From contig JBAIZL010000008.1 of assembly GCA_036971475.1 (NCBI GenBank), positions 30,314,219-30,378,218 of the forward strand: a stretch of DNA of 64,000 nucleotides, given 5' to 3'. This DNA comes from Prosapia bicincta. Its lineage: Eukaryota > Arthropoda > Insecta > Hemiptera > Cercopidae. How positions within the stretch are numbered: the stretch's first letter is position 1; each line of letters begins with the position of its first letter. The position numbers and the translations under genes were made by a program. Below, piece by piece: positions 22,521-33,945 of this stretch. The notes beneath the pieces are model-generated. The model did not search any database, was not told the DNA's origin, and saw only the letters and a list, made by a program, of their open reading frames with translations.

Positions 22521-22892
22521 AAATAATTCTAACAGGTAAACGTATTTGATATTCTACATATATATATATATATATATCAAGTCTTCCTGGCCGGATACTT
22601 TGCAGCTATATCCTATATATAGTATGCAGTATAAAATAGTCCTTCGTTTCGTAGACCTTGGTTTTATGACGAAGTGTTTTAAAGTGATTTTTGTCTCTCA
22701 AAAGTTTTAACTTTTGGTACTGCTGTACCACGCTGAATTATTTGTTCGTGTTCCTGACAACTGACCACGTCACCGTAATGTTTTCGCAACATCGGTGAAT
22801 TCTGTCTAGCCAATGATCATAGGTTTATTTACTTTCTTGTTCCTATCTATTATTCTCGCCAGCTTCTATACTTTTTGTACTAAATTTCAAAA
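22521..22892. other. Unique sequence with a (TA)n run
   Basis: (TA)n at about 22557-22577. The 19-bp word at 22591-22609 is the reverse complement of 18041-18059. No gene seen before the hAT pseudogene begins. Confidence 0.5.
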
Positions 22893-23085
22893 ATAATAAT
22901 GAAACATTTAAAACCTTTTGAAGAAGAATTAGATAAGGAATGTTGAATGGCCGTAGCTAATATTTTATTTCCATATCAAACCTAATTAGTTTCGCAGATT
23001 AGTCTAAGCCGAATGACAATAGGTCGTAGAGTGGAAGATATGTCAACCTATATTGAAAATTCTTTGAAACAGAGAATCTCTAAAT

Positions 23086-23973
23086 CAGGGGTCCTCACTA
23101 GGAACACTTTGAGAGCCAAAAAGTTTGCATAAAATTTTCCTGAGGGCCGCAAGTACAAGAGGCACTAAATAACTGACAAACAATATGATTATAACATACG
23201 TTTATTACATTATCAACATAAATAAACTGTTTTGCGCATAAAAAAGTTTGAATATGTTTTATTTTTTACTTAGTTAATTCTTTGAAGTTGATGGGCGAAA
23301 TCTTTCATAGTCCTCTAATATGGCATCCATGTTGGCAGGTTGGAAAGAAACTGAAATTCTTAAAATGTTCTCAACATTCTCACTTGTTGGCCTAGATCTG
23401 TACTTGTTTTTTACAAACTTCAGCTTACTGAATGTAGATTCACAGACATAAGTAGATGAAAAAACACAATATTTTCTGAGCACATTCAAGTAAGTTAGGA
23501 AATTTGTCCTTTTCAACAACCCTCCAAAACTCATAGTGAGCTTTATTCTTCATCTTTTCTTCAAAAATACTTTTGAGTTCCGTATCGTTCTGAAGATAGA
23601 TTAATTCATTTTTCAAATCCCTAGCTTCATATCCAAAAACAGAAAGATGAGCTACATTAGCTGGTTTCATTGCCCATGGATTTTCTACCAAGCGAAATGA
23701 TTCCTGATACTTCCTGACGTCACTAAACCTCTGAGACATTTCTTCCTTCAGGTCTTTCAACAGCTTTAGTAAATCGCAGTTTTTAACTTCAGTAGTTTGA
23801 GTAATTAATTAAGTTTAGTAAAACAACGACAGATTTTCAAAACACTCAGTAAATAAATATAATATTTATTTAAGTTATAAAATATTTTGACTTCAATCCT
23901 AACCGTCTAAGGGCCGCAAAAAATCGTCCCGAGGGCCGCATGCGGCCCGCGGGCCGCGTAGTGAGGATGCCTG
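23086..23973 (-). mobile_element. Younger hAT element, 888 bp, inserted into the older hAT gene
   Basis: Bounded by a perfect 8-bp target duplication CTCTAAAT (23078-23085 and 23974-23981). The inverted ends are CAGGGGTCCTCACTA on the left and the complement of CAGGCATCCTCACTA on the right. GGGCCGC-rich subterminal motifs sit at both ends (about 23143-23150 and 23910-23958). It carries only the C-terminal part of a transposase on the minus strand, so it is an internally deleted, non-autonomous copy. Superfamily assignment rests on duplication length, CA..TG ends and the protein remnant. Confidence 0.9.
23274..23760 (-). pseudogene. hAT transposase C-terminal fragment with dimerisation domain
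   Basis: Two overlapping frames, 23760 down to 23440 and 23534 down to 23274, together give the C-terminal ~160 residues of a GTF2IRD2/ZBED-like hAT transposase. Landmarks in order are 'NPWAMKPANVAHL', 'ELIYLQNDTELKSIF', 'EFWRVVEKDKFPNL', then after a frameshift near 23460 'CESTFSKLKFVKNKYRS' and 'TSENVENILRISVSF'. The CESTFS..K..K..YR block is the hAT dimerisation signature. The N-terminal zinc finger and catalytic residues are absent. It belongs to the same general family as the interrupted host copy but lies on the opposite strand. Confidence 0.85.
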
Positions 23974-25000
23974 CTCTAAATCCAATTGGTCGAAAATGGT
24001 CCAGATCGCGTTGGACAAAACTTTTGACATTTCAGGTTACAACCCAGCTTTTATTTTTGTACGAGGCGTTGATACAGATTTTACCATCACGGAAGAGTTA
24101 TTAAGATTAGCTCTATAAACGGCATAATGACAGGTATCGATATTTAGCAGGAGCCAATAAAAGTTTTCGAACGTTTTGAATTGAAACTGCGTATGAATAA
24201 ACTGTGCGGTGTGGCAACTGATGGTGCGCCATCAATGATTGCGAAAAACATAGGTTTAGTATTATACGTTGATAGAAACTGTAGTTTATATGGAAATGAG
24301 CTCATAACTTTTCACTGTCTTCTTCATAGACAAAATTTATGTTAGAAATCATTTCAAATGGATCATGTTATCAAAGTCGTTACTAAAGTTTTAAATACTA
24401 TTCGTAGGAAAGGACTGGTCCATCGTCAATTCAAAGAATTTCTCGATGATATCGATAGTGAATTCAGAGGTAATTTATTATACTCATATTCGGTGGCTGA
24501 GTGCAGGCAAAGTTTTAAGAAGAGTGTTTAGTCTTCATGAAGAAATTAATATTTTTCTTTCTGATCGTGGAAATACAGTATTTATATACTGTATTCGAAT
24601 CTAAACATAGAGACAGGTTATGTGATGTAGCATTTTATGTCGATATTATGCATCGTATGAACGAATTGAATACCAAACTTCAAGGCAGAGACAATCTTAT
24701 TCACTCGTCAGTGAGTCTTATAAGAGCGTTTGGAAAGAAGTTGTCAGGGTGGGGCGCCCAAATGGGAAATGGAGTTCTGGTTAATTTCCCTTCGCTTATT
24801 GAGATGAGTTCAACAGATGCTGATAACTCCTTGGACTTCTCAAAATATAGCAATATAATACAATGTTTGAAGGAAGATTTTGAGATCATATTTCATGCTC
24901 TTAATAAATTTGAAAAGTTATTTGAAGTCTTTGAAGTCCACACAATATTCAAATGGTACTGCAGCACACGATTCAGTTAAAGTAAAAATTCTGTGAAGTT

Positions 25001-25265
25001 GCATTATTACATTTCTACAAAAATTACTTGCATTTAGAAATGGTTAATCTGCAAGAATTAATTTTTTAAATTTCGCGTTCGGTAGTAGCTATTTTTATTT
25101 GTAAGCAACTAACTAATCCCATCTAACCTTCACTATCCCTCTTCTTACGGGAAGAAGGTGTAAAGGGTAGACATCTCACACCCTTGAGCCACGATAGCGT
25201 GCCCACGTGATGCCAAATCTCGTGTAACATATCACGTGATGACATATCAGGGTTTTCGTGCGTCT
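25001..25265. other. Unique spacer with small dispersed motif
   Basis: Contains a hairpin-like CCCTCTTCTTACGGG with GAAGAAGG and the word GGGTAGACATCTCACACC (about 25165-25182). A related word, GGGTAGACAGCTC, occurs near 27245 after a similar AACCTTCA start. This looks like a short dispersed repeat of unknown class. Confidence 0.4.
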
Positions 25266-25955
25266 TTACATTAACTCTACCTATATTTCCAATCATTACA
25301 TTAACTCTACCTATATTTCCAATCATTACATTAACTCTACCCATATTTCCAATCATTACATTAACTCTACCTATATTTCCAATCATTACTATAACTCTAC
25401 CTATATTTCCAATCATTACATTAACTCTACCTATATTTCCAATCATTACATTAACTCTACCTATATTTCCAATCATTACATTAACTCTACCTATATTTCC
25501 AATCATTACATTAACTCTACCTATATTTCCAATCATTACATTAACTCTACATATATTTCCAATCATTACATTAACTCTACCTATATTTCCAATCATTACA
25601 TTAACTCTACCTATATTTCCAATCATTACATTAACTCTACCTATATTTCCAATCATTACATTAACTCTACCTATATTTCCAATCATTACATTAACTCTAC
25701 CTATATTTCCAATCATTACATTAACTCTACCTATATTTCCAATCATTACATTAACTCTACCTATATTTCCAATCATTACATTAACTCTACCTATATTTCC
25801 AATCATTACATTAACTCTACCTATATTTCCAATCATTACATTAACTCTACCTATATTTCCAATCATTACATTAACTCTACCTATATTTCCAATCATTACA
25901 TTAACTCTACCTATATTTCCAATCATTACATTAACTCTACCTATATTTCCAATCA
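25266..25955. repeat. 30-bp minisatellite (23 copies, nearly perfect)
   Basis: Units of exactly 30 bp (TTACATTAACTCTACC then TATATTTCCAATCA); only about four single-base variants across 23 copies. Since 30 is a multiple of 3, both strands stay open. The minus-strand frame (25123-25965, 280 codons) would give a 10-residue repeat MIGNIGRVNV, the plus frame NSTYISNHYI. I consider both artefacts: no signal, no splice context, and the frame ends in unrelated unique sequence. Confidence 0.97.
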
Positions 25956-26420
25956 TATTCGTCATGCTGACTGATCACCTAAAATCTGAAGATAAGTTCG
26001 CCCCCTGTATGATCCAAGTTTGCAGTATGTGTGAGTAGTTTAAACAGGCTGCCAGGGGAGATATCACTATTTGTACGGTTAGTTCACACGTCCGGGTGTT
26101 AACACTGACAGAAATAGTGATTAGGCAGTGAGGATTCAGGGCGATTGTCGGGGCCCCACATTGATTTGCATTTACTTAAAGTTTTGTATTTTTTAACGCC
26201 GTATAAGTATAACCTAATAAGATGGTTTTCCTGTGTGTTCATATGTTTTCCTCCTGACTTATATTGTTTTTTATTACATATTGCTATATGCACTATTTAT
26301 CGCTCTAACAATCTTATTATGTACGTACTTGCGTCATATCTTCAGATATGCATTTTATACGTAGTTTTAAAAGACGATATTAGTCTCACTGGCCAATCAT
26401 CTTAACTCCGCAAAACGATC
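25956..26420. other. Unique sequence, no gene seen
   Basis: Single-copy spacer. Short overlapping frames on both strands at 26099-26405 have no recognisable content. Confidence 0.45.
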
Positions 26421-26980
26421 CATTAACATTAGGAATGGGCCGATTCCTAAAATTTTCGATTCCGGTACAGATTTCGATTCTAAAATCTTTCTTCTGATTT
26501 TCGATTCTTATGTCGATTCTCGATACTTTTAAGTTATGTAGGCCTAAGTTTTTCTCTCTACTGATAATTTAGTTACTAAATTGGTCATATGGAGAAGCCT
26601 TTTGAAAGTTCATCCTCGATTTATGAACAGGAATTTCTGAAAGTTTCACAATCAAATCTGATAAAAGTGACGAACAAACGAACCTGAAATGCTTCCGATC
26701 GTCTTTGTTGTTGCTTCATAAGTAATAATATTTTCGTTATCTCAAATCGGTGTTTGCTTTAATCGTTTAATTCACTCAAAGCAACTAATGCATAAATAAA
26801 TCTTAGTTGATTGTTAATTATGATTCCTAAAAATTACACTGCACCCGTATTTCATCAGTTACAGAAACAAGAATCGGAATCGGCACTTTAATCAACGGAG
26901 AATCGAGTATCGAAGATGCTCGATACCGTTAGAATCGGAGATTCCTGGAATCGAGAATCGGAATCGGCCCATGTTAATCT
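26421..26980. mobile_element. Inverted-repeat DNA transposon remnant, probably hAT-type
   Basis: Ends are inverted: ATTAACAT then ATGGGCCGATTCC on the left (26422-26447), and GGAATCGGCCCATGTTAAT on the right (26960-26978). Subterminal regions are dense in CGATTC on the left and GAATCG on the right, an arrangement seen in non-autonomous hAT elements. No target duplication is visible and no transposase frame remains, so the superfamily is tentative. Confidence 0.5.
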
Positions 26981-27573
26981 AAAGTAATTACAAATACGTT
27001 TACACAAAATTATAGTTATTAATATCGTTACGGATGAATTGAGTTACGTGCTTTTGTGGTGTTATTTTTTTAAATAATGTAAGATAATTGAGGCTGTTGT
27101 TAATCATAAACAAGTGCTACGGAAAATTTTAAAATATTAACCAAAAAATGTTCAGAATTGAAATAAAAACTTTGAATTATCCTGTATAGTATAACCTTCA
27201 TCAGTCCTACCTAATGCCATCAACCCTTATAAGGGGGTGTGACGGGTAGACAGCTCTTTATGGCCTGATAATTAATTAAAAACGTAAAGTCATAATTCTA
27301 ATGATGATTAGAATAATGTGCAAAGAATATTATCAACTCTGTTTACATTTTCGTAGATAACGGCAGGTAGGAAAGAGCATTTTGCAATACATAACAATAT
27401 TGCGCGATCTGTGACGTCATCGCAAGTCTAAAATATTTGCGCCAAAGAAATAACTCGTGGATTATAGCCCATGACGGTTCGGCGAAAACTTTATACGTTT
27501 CCGCTAAACAAAATTAACTACTTGAAAAGACTTGGTAGGAAAACTTCGCAAGACACATACGAAAACTTTATAA
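26981..27573. other. Unique sequence, no gene seen
   Basis: Single-copy AT-rich DNA. About 27190-27260 shares a short motif with 25120-25185. Confidence 0.45.
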
Positions 27574-27915
27574 GTTGTAGCGATTGTTAATCTGTTAAAA
27601 AAAAACAACCTTTTATATACACTAATGAAAACTCCCTAAAAAAAAACAACTTGGAACAACTGTGGTGTCATTTTTAATTTTAAATAAATGAAACCCCTTA
27701 ACTACAACAACTTTTATTTAAATCCTTATGTACATTTCAACTACAAAGCAATCATCTTCAGACAAAATGATTACAAAAATAATTACTATACATGAAAAAT
27801 TCTTGTAATAATTTCCTTGTAACAATTTTGTCTGAATTTGATTGATTTGCAATAGAAATGTAAATTAAGATTTAAATAAAAGTTGTTGTAGTTAAGGGGT
27901 TTCATTTATTTAAAA
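27574..27915. mobile_element. Penelope-type hairpin element C
   Basis: Inverted repeat at 27680-27915 (TAAATGAAACCCCTTAAC on the left, complement on the right) with a further left extension from GTAGCGATTGTTAATCTGTT shared with element D at 28303. The left arm, on the minus strand, has a degenerate hammerhead-like motif: CUGAAGA (27755-27761), weak stem II, GAAA (27735-27738). The right arm has lost the core. Confidence 0.5.
27725..27766 (-). ncRNA. Degenerate hammerhead-like motif in element C
   Basis: CUGAAGA, a bulged U, GAUUGC and GUAGUU flanking UUU, then GAAA followed by palindromic AUGUACAU. Stem II relies on three G-U pairs, and stem I barely pairs. Likely inactive. Confidence 0.25.
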
Positions 27916-28200
27916 CTACCAGAGTACCCCTCCTTTGCACGGGATGACGTATATTTGTATTATGCTTATTGCAATCTGAAATACAAAATTCCGAGCCCAG
28001 TGGGGCGGTGTCCAGATGGAATTTCTAAATAAAATTTGGACAAGTGTTAACCAGGGACCCTAAAGATGTCCTTGTAAAATTTCAGGTCAATGGGTCTAGT
28101 AGGTTTTACGTGATTAACGCACAACACACACGCACACACGCGCACGCGCGCTTACACACACACACACGCGCGCGCGCGCACACACACACACACTATTAGA
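27916..28200 (+). mobile_element. Non-LTR retrotransposon or SINE 3' end with microsatellite tail
   Basis: The stretch GTTAACCAGGGACCC, AAAATTTCAGGTCAATGGG, TCTAGTAGGTTTTACGTG (about 28045-28110), followed by a (CA)/(CG)-rich tail, resembles the 3' terminus of RTE-type elements common in arthropods. There, a phrase equivalent to 'AATTTCA..TCAATNGG' precedes a simple-repeat tail. No coding part is present. Recognition is from memory of the family and needs a search. Confidence 0.4.
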
Positions 28201-28245
28201 TTTTTATATAACAGTATATAGTTATATATATAGTTATATATATAG

Positions 28246-28297
<52 letters not shown>
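28120..28297. repeat. Compound (CA)/(CG)/(TA) microsatellite
   Basis: Interrupted CA and CG dinucleotides at 28120-28193, then spaced TATATA tracts and an uninterrupted (TA)n at about 28250-28294, immediately before element D. Confidence 0.9.
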
Positions 28298-28302
<5 letters not shown>

Positions 28303-28304
<2 letters not shown>

Positions 28305-28570
28305 GCGGTTGTTAATCTGTTTTATATACACGGAACAACTGTAGTGTAATTTTAAATAAACCTCTTAACCACAAATACTTTTTATTTAAATCCGTATGTA
28401 CATTTCAACTGCAAAGCAATCATCATCAGACAAAATTATTACAAAAATAATTACTCTACAAGGGTAGCTATTCTTGTAATAATTTATTTGTAATAATTTT
28501 GTACAAAATTGCAGTTGAAATGTACATAAGATTTAAATAAAATTTGTTGTGTTAAAGGGTTTCCACAAAT
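28303..28570. mobile_element. Penelope-type hairpin element D
   Basis: Starts with TAGCGGTTGTTAATCTGTT, homologous to element C. Imperfect inverted arms run through TTTATTTAAATCCGTATGTAC (left) and GTACATAAGATTTAAATAAA (right). The left arm carries a well-formed core (next entry); the right arm keeps GCAGUUGAAAUGUACAU but has lost the CUGAUGA half by deletion. The left end abuts (TA)n, as in elements A and B. Confidence 0.5.
28392..28434 (-). ncRNA. Hammerhead-like motif in element D left arm
   Basis: CUGAUGA (28423-28429), bulged U, stem II GAUUGC/GCAGUU around UUU (two G-U pairs), GAAA (28403-28406), then palindromic AUGUACAU. Stem II sequence differs from elements A and B yet still pairs, with the same bulged U. 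Stem I does not pair well, so cleavage is doubtful. Confidence 0.35.
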
Positions 28571-28904
28571 GGGAGGTTTTCTAACATCGTGGAGCAAATA
28601 CACTAACAGATGCTATAATACCTTATTCTAAGGAACTGCGAACTCTCGAGAGTCGAAAGGTTGAACGATATCAGTGACTCGCTACATAGTGTAGCCTATG
28701 TTAGCACAAGTCTCGACTCTCTATACACCAGGTCAGCTTTCCTGCTTGATGCCGGGTTCTTCTGGAAGAGATTCTTACCAGTTTTGTTCCTTTCCACTCT
28801 TCATTCTGTTACATTTAGTGACTTGCAAGAGGCTGCATATCAAAAAGATTCAAAGTCTAGAGGGTTTTCTAAAAGTAGTCATATTCCTCAAACCTAACTA
28901 AAAA
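28571..28904. other. Unique sequence, no gene seen
   Basis: Two overlapping short plus-strand frames (28661-28901) lack recognisable domains. Confidence 0.4.
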
Positions 28905-28995
28905 CTAATTTTAAAAATACCTAACTAAGTGAAAACGTAATTGCTTACTTGCTGACGCGTTTCAAAACGATCGTTCCTTTTACGAAGCTAACCCT
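28905..28995. mobile_element. Foldback element copy 2, single left arm
   Basis: Matches the left arm of the 36667-36886 foldback from ACTAATTTTAAAAATACCTA through GAAAACGTAATTGCTTAC, GACGCGTTTCAAAACGATC and TACGAAGCTAACCCT, then diverges at the hairpin turn. Only half the element remains. Confidence 0.75.
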
Positions 28996-29595
28996 CTACT
29001 AGCGGCTTTTGGCTCTTTACAAACGGTATGACAGGGTTGGATTTATGACATTGGGTGAGGTGTCGGCGTGTTGTGTGATGTATTTTAACAATCTGTCTAG
29101 ATGTTAATAATCTGTTAAAATAGTAAATATCCCTCCCATCCCATGTTCAAGTCATACAACTGCTATAAATATAAACACTAACATTTCGAGTACGATCTAT
29201 AAAGTAACACGAGTTACGATTTGAAGTGAAAAGATAACATCGAGCCTAGAAATGCTTCCTGTGATAAAATAAATGTCCAGCGAAGATAATAGTAGAGTAT
29301 TTGTAATATTTACATTGTGTAGGTCCGGAATTTGGAAAATAAGGAAAACAAACTGAAACAAAATTCGAAATAAAAAAATAATATCAAGTTTTATTCCAAA
29401 GGTTAGATTGAGAAATAAAGAAAATTAAAATTCAACAATATGATACTAAATTTTTCAAGAATCGATGACTGAAGGGCTTCATTAGGACGCATGAATTACT
29501 CACAAACGCGTGAACATAAGCGTAACCTGGGGGCTTTCCTGAGATGGCCTTTATTTACCAGAACTATTTGTGAACTAATATACATACTTAAACTT

Positions 29596-29597
<2 letters not shown>
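28996..29597. other. Unique sequence, no gene seen
   Basis: AT-rich single-copy DNA with no supportable gene. Confidence 0.45.

Positions 29598-29656
<59 letters not shown>
29598..29656. repeat. (TA)n microsatellite
   Basis: Uninterrupted TA dinucleotides of about 58 bp. Confidence 0.97.
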
Positions 29657-29657
<1 letters not shown>

Positions 29658-30115
29658 CAAGGCTTTAAGCATATCGTCAATATACCATAATTGACATAGA
29701 TAATCTCTTCACTAGACAAGAAAACGATTTATAAAATAAACTGGTGACGTGTAAAGAGGCTCCTGATAATACCAATAACGGTAAATTGACGAAAATCTTC
29801 CAGAAACTTCAAAATAAATTAATATTTAGCAAAGAAGCGTATTCTGCAATTTATACATATACACGAGTATAAACAATGTAAGTGACCGGAAAATCGTGAA
29901 AAAATTGCAAAGTTCAAAGGTCTTCGTGATTGTAAAAATAACATCTCGAAGAGTGTGTAAATGTAACCAATGACAAACTAGAAAAATGAAAATACCTATT
30001 AAACGTATAATCAATGGAAAGCGTCGAACTCTGTTAATTAAATGGTCGAGATGTTCTTGTTATTCAAACGGTTTATATTTAAAAATGTTACCCTAAAACA
30101 GGAAAACCATTGCTA
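29657..30115. other. Unique sequence, no gene seen
   Basis: AT-rich single-copy spacer between two TA microsatellites. Confidence 0.45.
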
Positions 30116-30124
30116 TCATACATA

Positions 30125-30183
<59 letters not shown>
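30116..30183. repeat. (TA)n microsatellite abutting element B
   Basis: About 66 bp of TA with one ATG interruption near 30129; it runs directly into the left arm of the hairpin. Confidence 0.96.
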
Positions 30184-30187
<4 letters not shown>

Positions 30188-30231
30188 AACATAAGTCAAA
30201 ATACAAATAATAGAATTATAATTGAATTTAC

Positions 30232-30278
30232 AATTCAAAGCTTTTCGTTGGCTAACAGTACCAACATCATCAGGAATA
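30232..30278 (-). ncRNA. Hammerhead-ribozyme-like motif, element B left arm
   Basis: Minus strand: stem I AUUC, core CUGAUGA (30267-30273), bulged U, stem II GUUGG/CCAAC with a 9-nt loop, GAAA, AGCUUU, then GAAU. AUUC and GAAU form four Watson-Crick pairs for stem I. AAGCUU is self-complementary for an intermolecular stem III. Predicted cleavage is between 30237 and 30236. All invariant core bases of a type I hammerhead are present apart from the added U. Confidence 0.55.
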
Positions 30279-30393
30279 TTAAACAATTAAAATTAACATA
30301 TGTGCAAATTAGATGTTTTAACAACATTGTAATTGATTTGGCATAGCCACTTATTTGATCTAAATTGCACATATGGTAATTTTAATTGTTTAA

Positions 30394-30440
30394 TATTCCT
30401 GATGATGTTGGTACTGTTAGCCAACGAAAAGCTTTGAATT
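30394..30440 (+). ncRNA. Hammerhead-ribozyme-like motif, element B right arm
   Basis: Plus strand: AUUC (30395-30398), CUGAUGA (30399-30405), bulged U, GUUGG (30407-30411), 9-nt loop, CCAAC (30421-30425), GAAA (30426-30429), AGCUUU, GAAU (30436-30439). Stem I has four perfect pairs. Predicted cleavage is after 30435. This is the cleanest example in the window. Confidence 0.55.
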
Positions 30441-30519
30441 GTAAATTCAATTATAATTCTTGTATTTCTATTTTGACTTATGTTCTTTATTAATACACAA
30501 GAATACATATTGCGATATT

Positions 30520-33758
<3,239 letters not shown>

Positions 33759-33778
33759 CTTTTAAAATGCTTTTTGTT

Positions 33779-33945
33779 ACAAGTTCAAATACTTTTTTTT
33801 AAACTTGTAGTGGATGACACTTCTTGATGTTAATACAGTTTCTTCAAATATTAATTCATTATTTTTAATTTTAAAAAGTTGATGTTTTTAAGTTGGATTT
33901 GAACTAAATGACTACGTGTTTGAAATCCAGCAGTTGAGTTATATA
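33779..33945 (-). mobile_element. tRNA-derived SINE-like copy 2
   Basis: Second copy of the 5029-5200 element in the same orientation, starting AAGTTCAAATAC and ending GAAATCCAGCAGTTGAGTT. The B-box equivalent is AGTTCAAATCC (minus strand) and the A-box part is degraded. The left end is 28 bp from the giant (AC)n tract. Confidence 0.55.

Larger units (their letters stand above)
22893..25000 (+). pseudogene. hAT transposase pseudogene (GTF2IRD2/ZBED-like), split by insertion
   Basis: Coding remnants lie in two parts, 22893-23085 and 23982-25000, which read on into each other once the intervening element is removed. In order: 'SLSRMTIGRRVEDM' (~23008-23045), 'IALDKTFDISG' (~24008-24040, around the first catalytic Asp of hAT enzymes), 'GVATDGAPSM' (~24208-24237, second Asp), 'FHCLLHRQNLC' (~24310-24342) and 'RQFKEFLDDI'. 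Then come 'RWLSAG' (~24491-24508) and an alpha-helical stretch with 'MNELNTKLQGRD' and 'NFPSLIEM'. This matches the hAT group domesticated in vertebrates as GTF2IRD2 and ZBED5-like genes. Such enzymes excise and insert DNA with 8-bp duplications. Several stops and frameshifts (near 24100, 24345, 24520) inactivate it. The longest open piece is 24537-24980. The C-terminal dimerisation region is missing, and no termini were identified for this older copy. Confidence 0.85.
30184..30488. mobile_element. Penelope-type hairpin element B with ribozyme-like arms
   Basis: A ~305-bp inverted repeat: AAAGAACATAAGTCAAAATA on the left and its complement ending at 30488, with an unpaired centre of about 60 bp. 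Each arm has CTGATGA, a GTTGG/CCAAC stem, GAAA and AGCTTTGAAT. It shares these with element A although the surrounding sequence differs, so A and B are related families. It sits between (TA)n on the left and the 3.2-kb (AC)n on the right. Confidence 0.62.

Noticed and set aside
25123..25974. 280- and 238-codon repeat proteins in the 30-bp array
   Set aside because: Same periodicity artefact; the frames run into unrelated unique sequence with no gene features.
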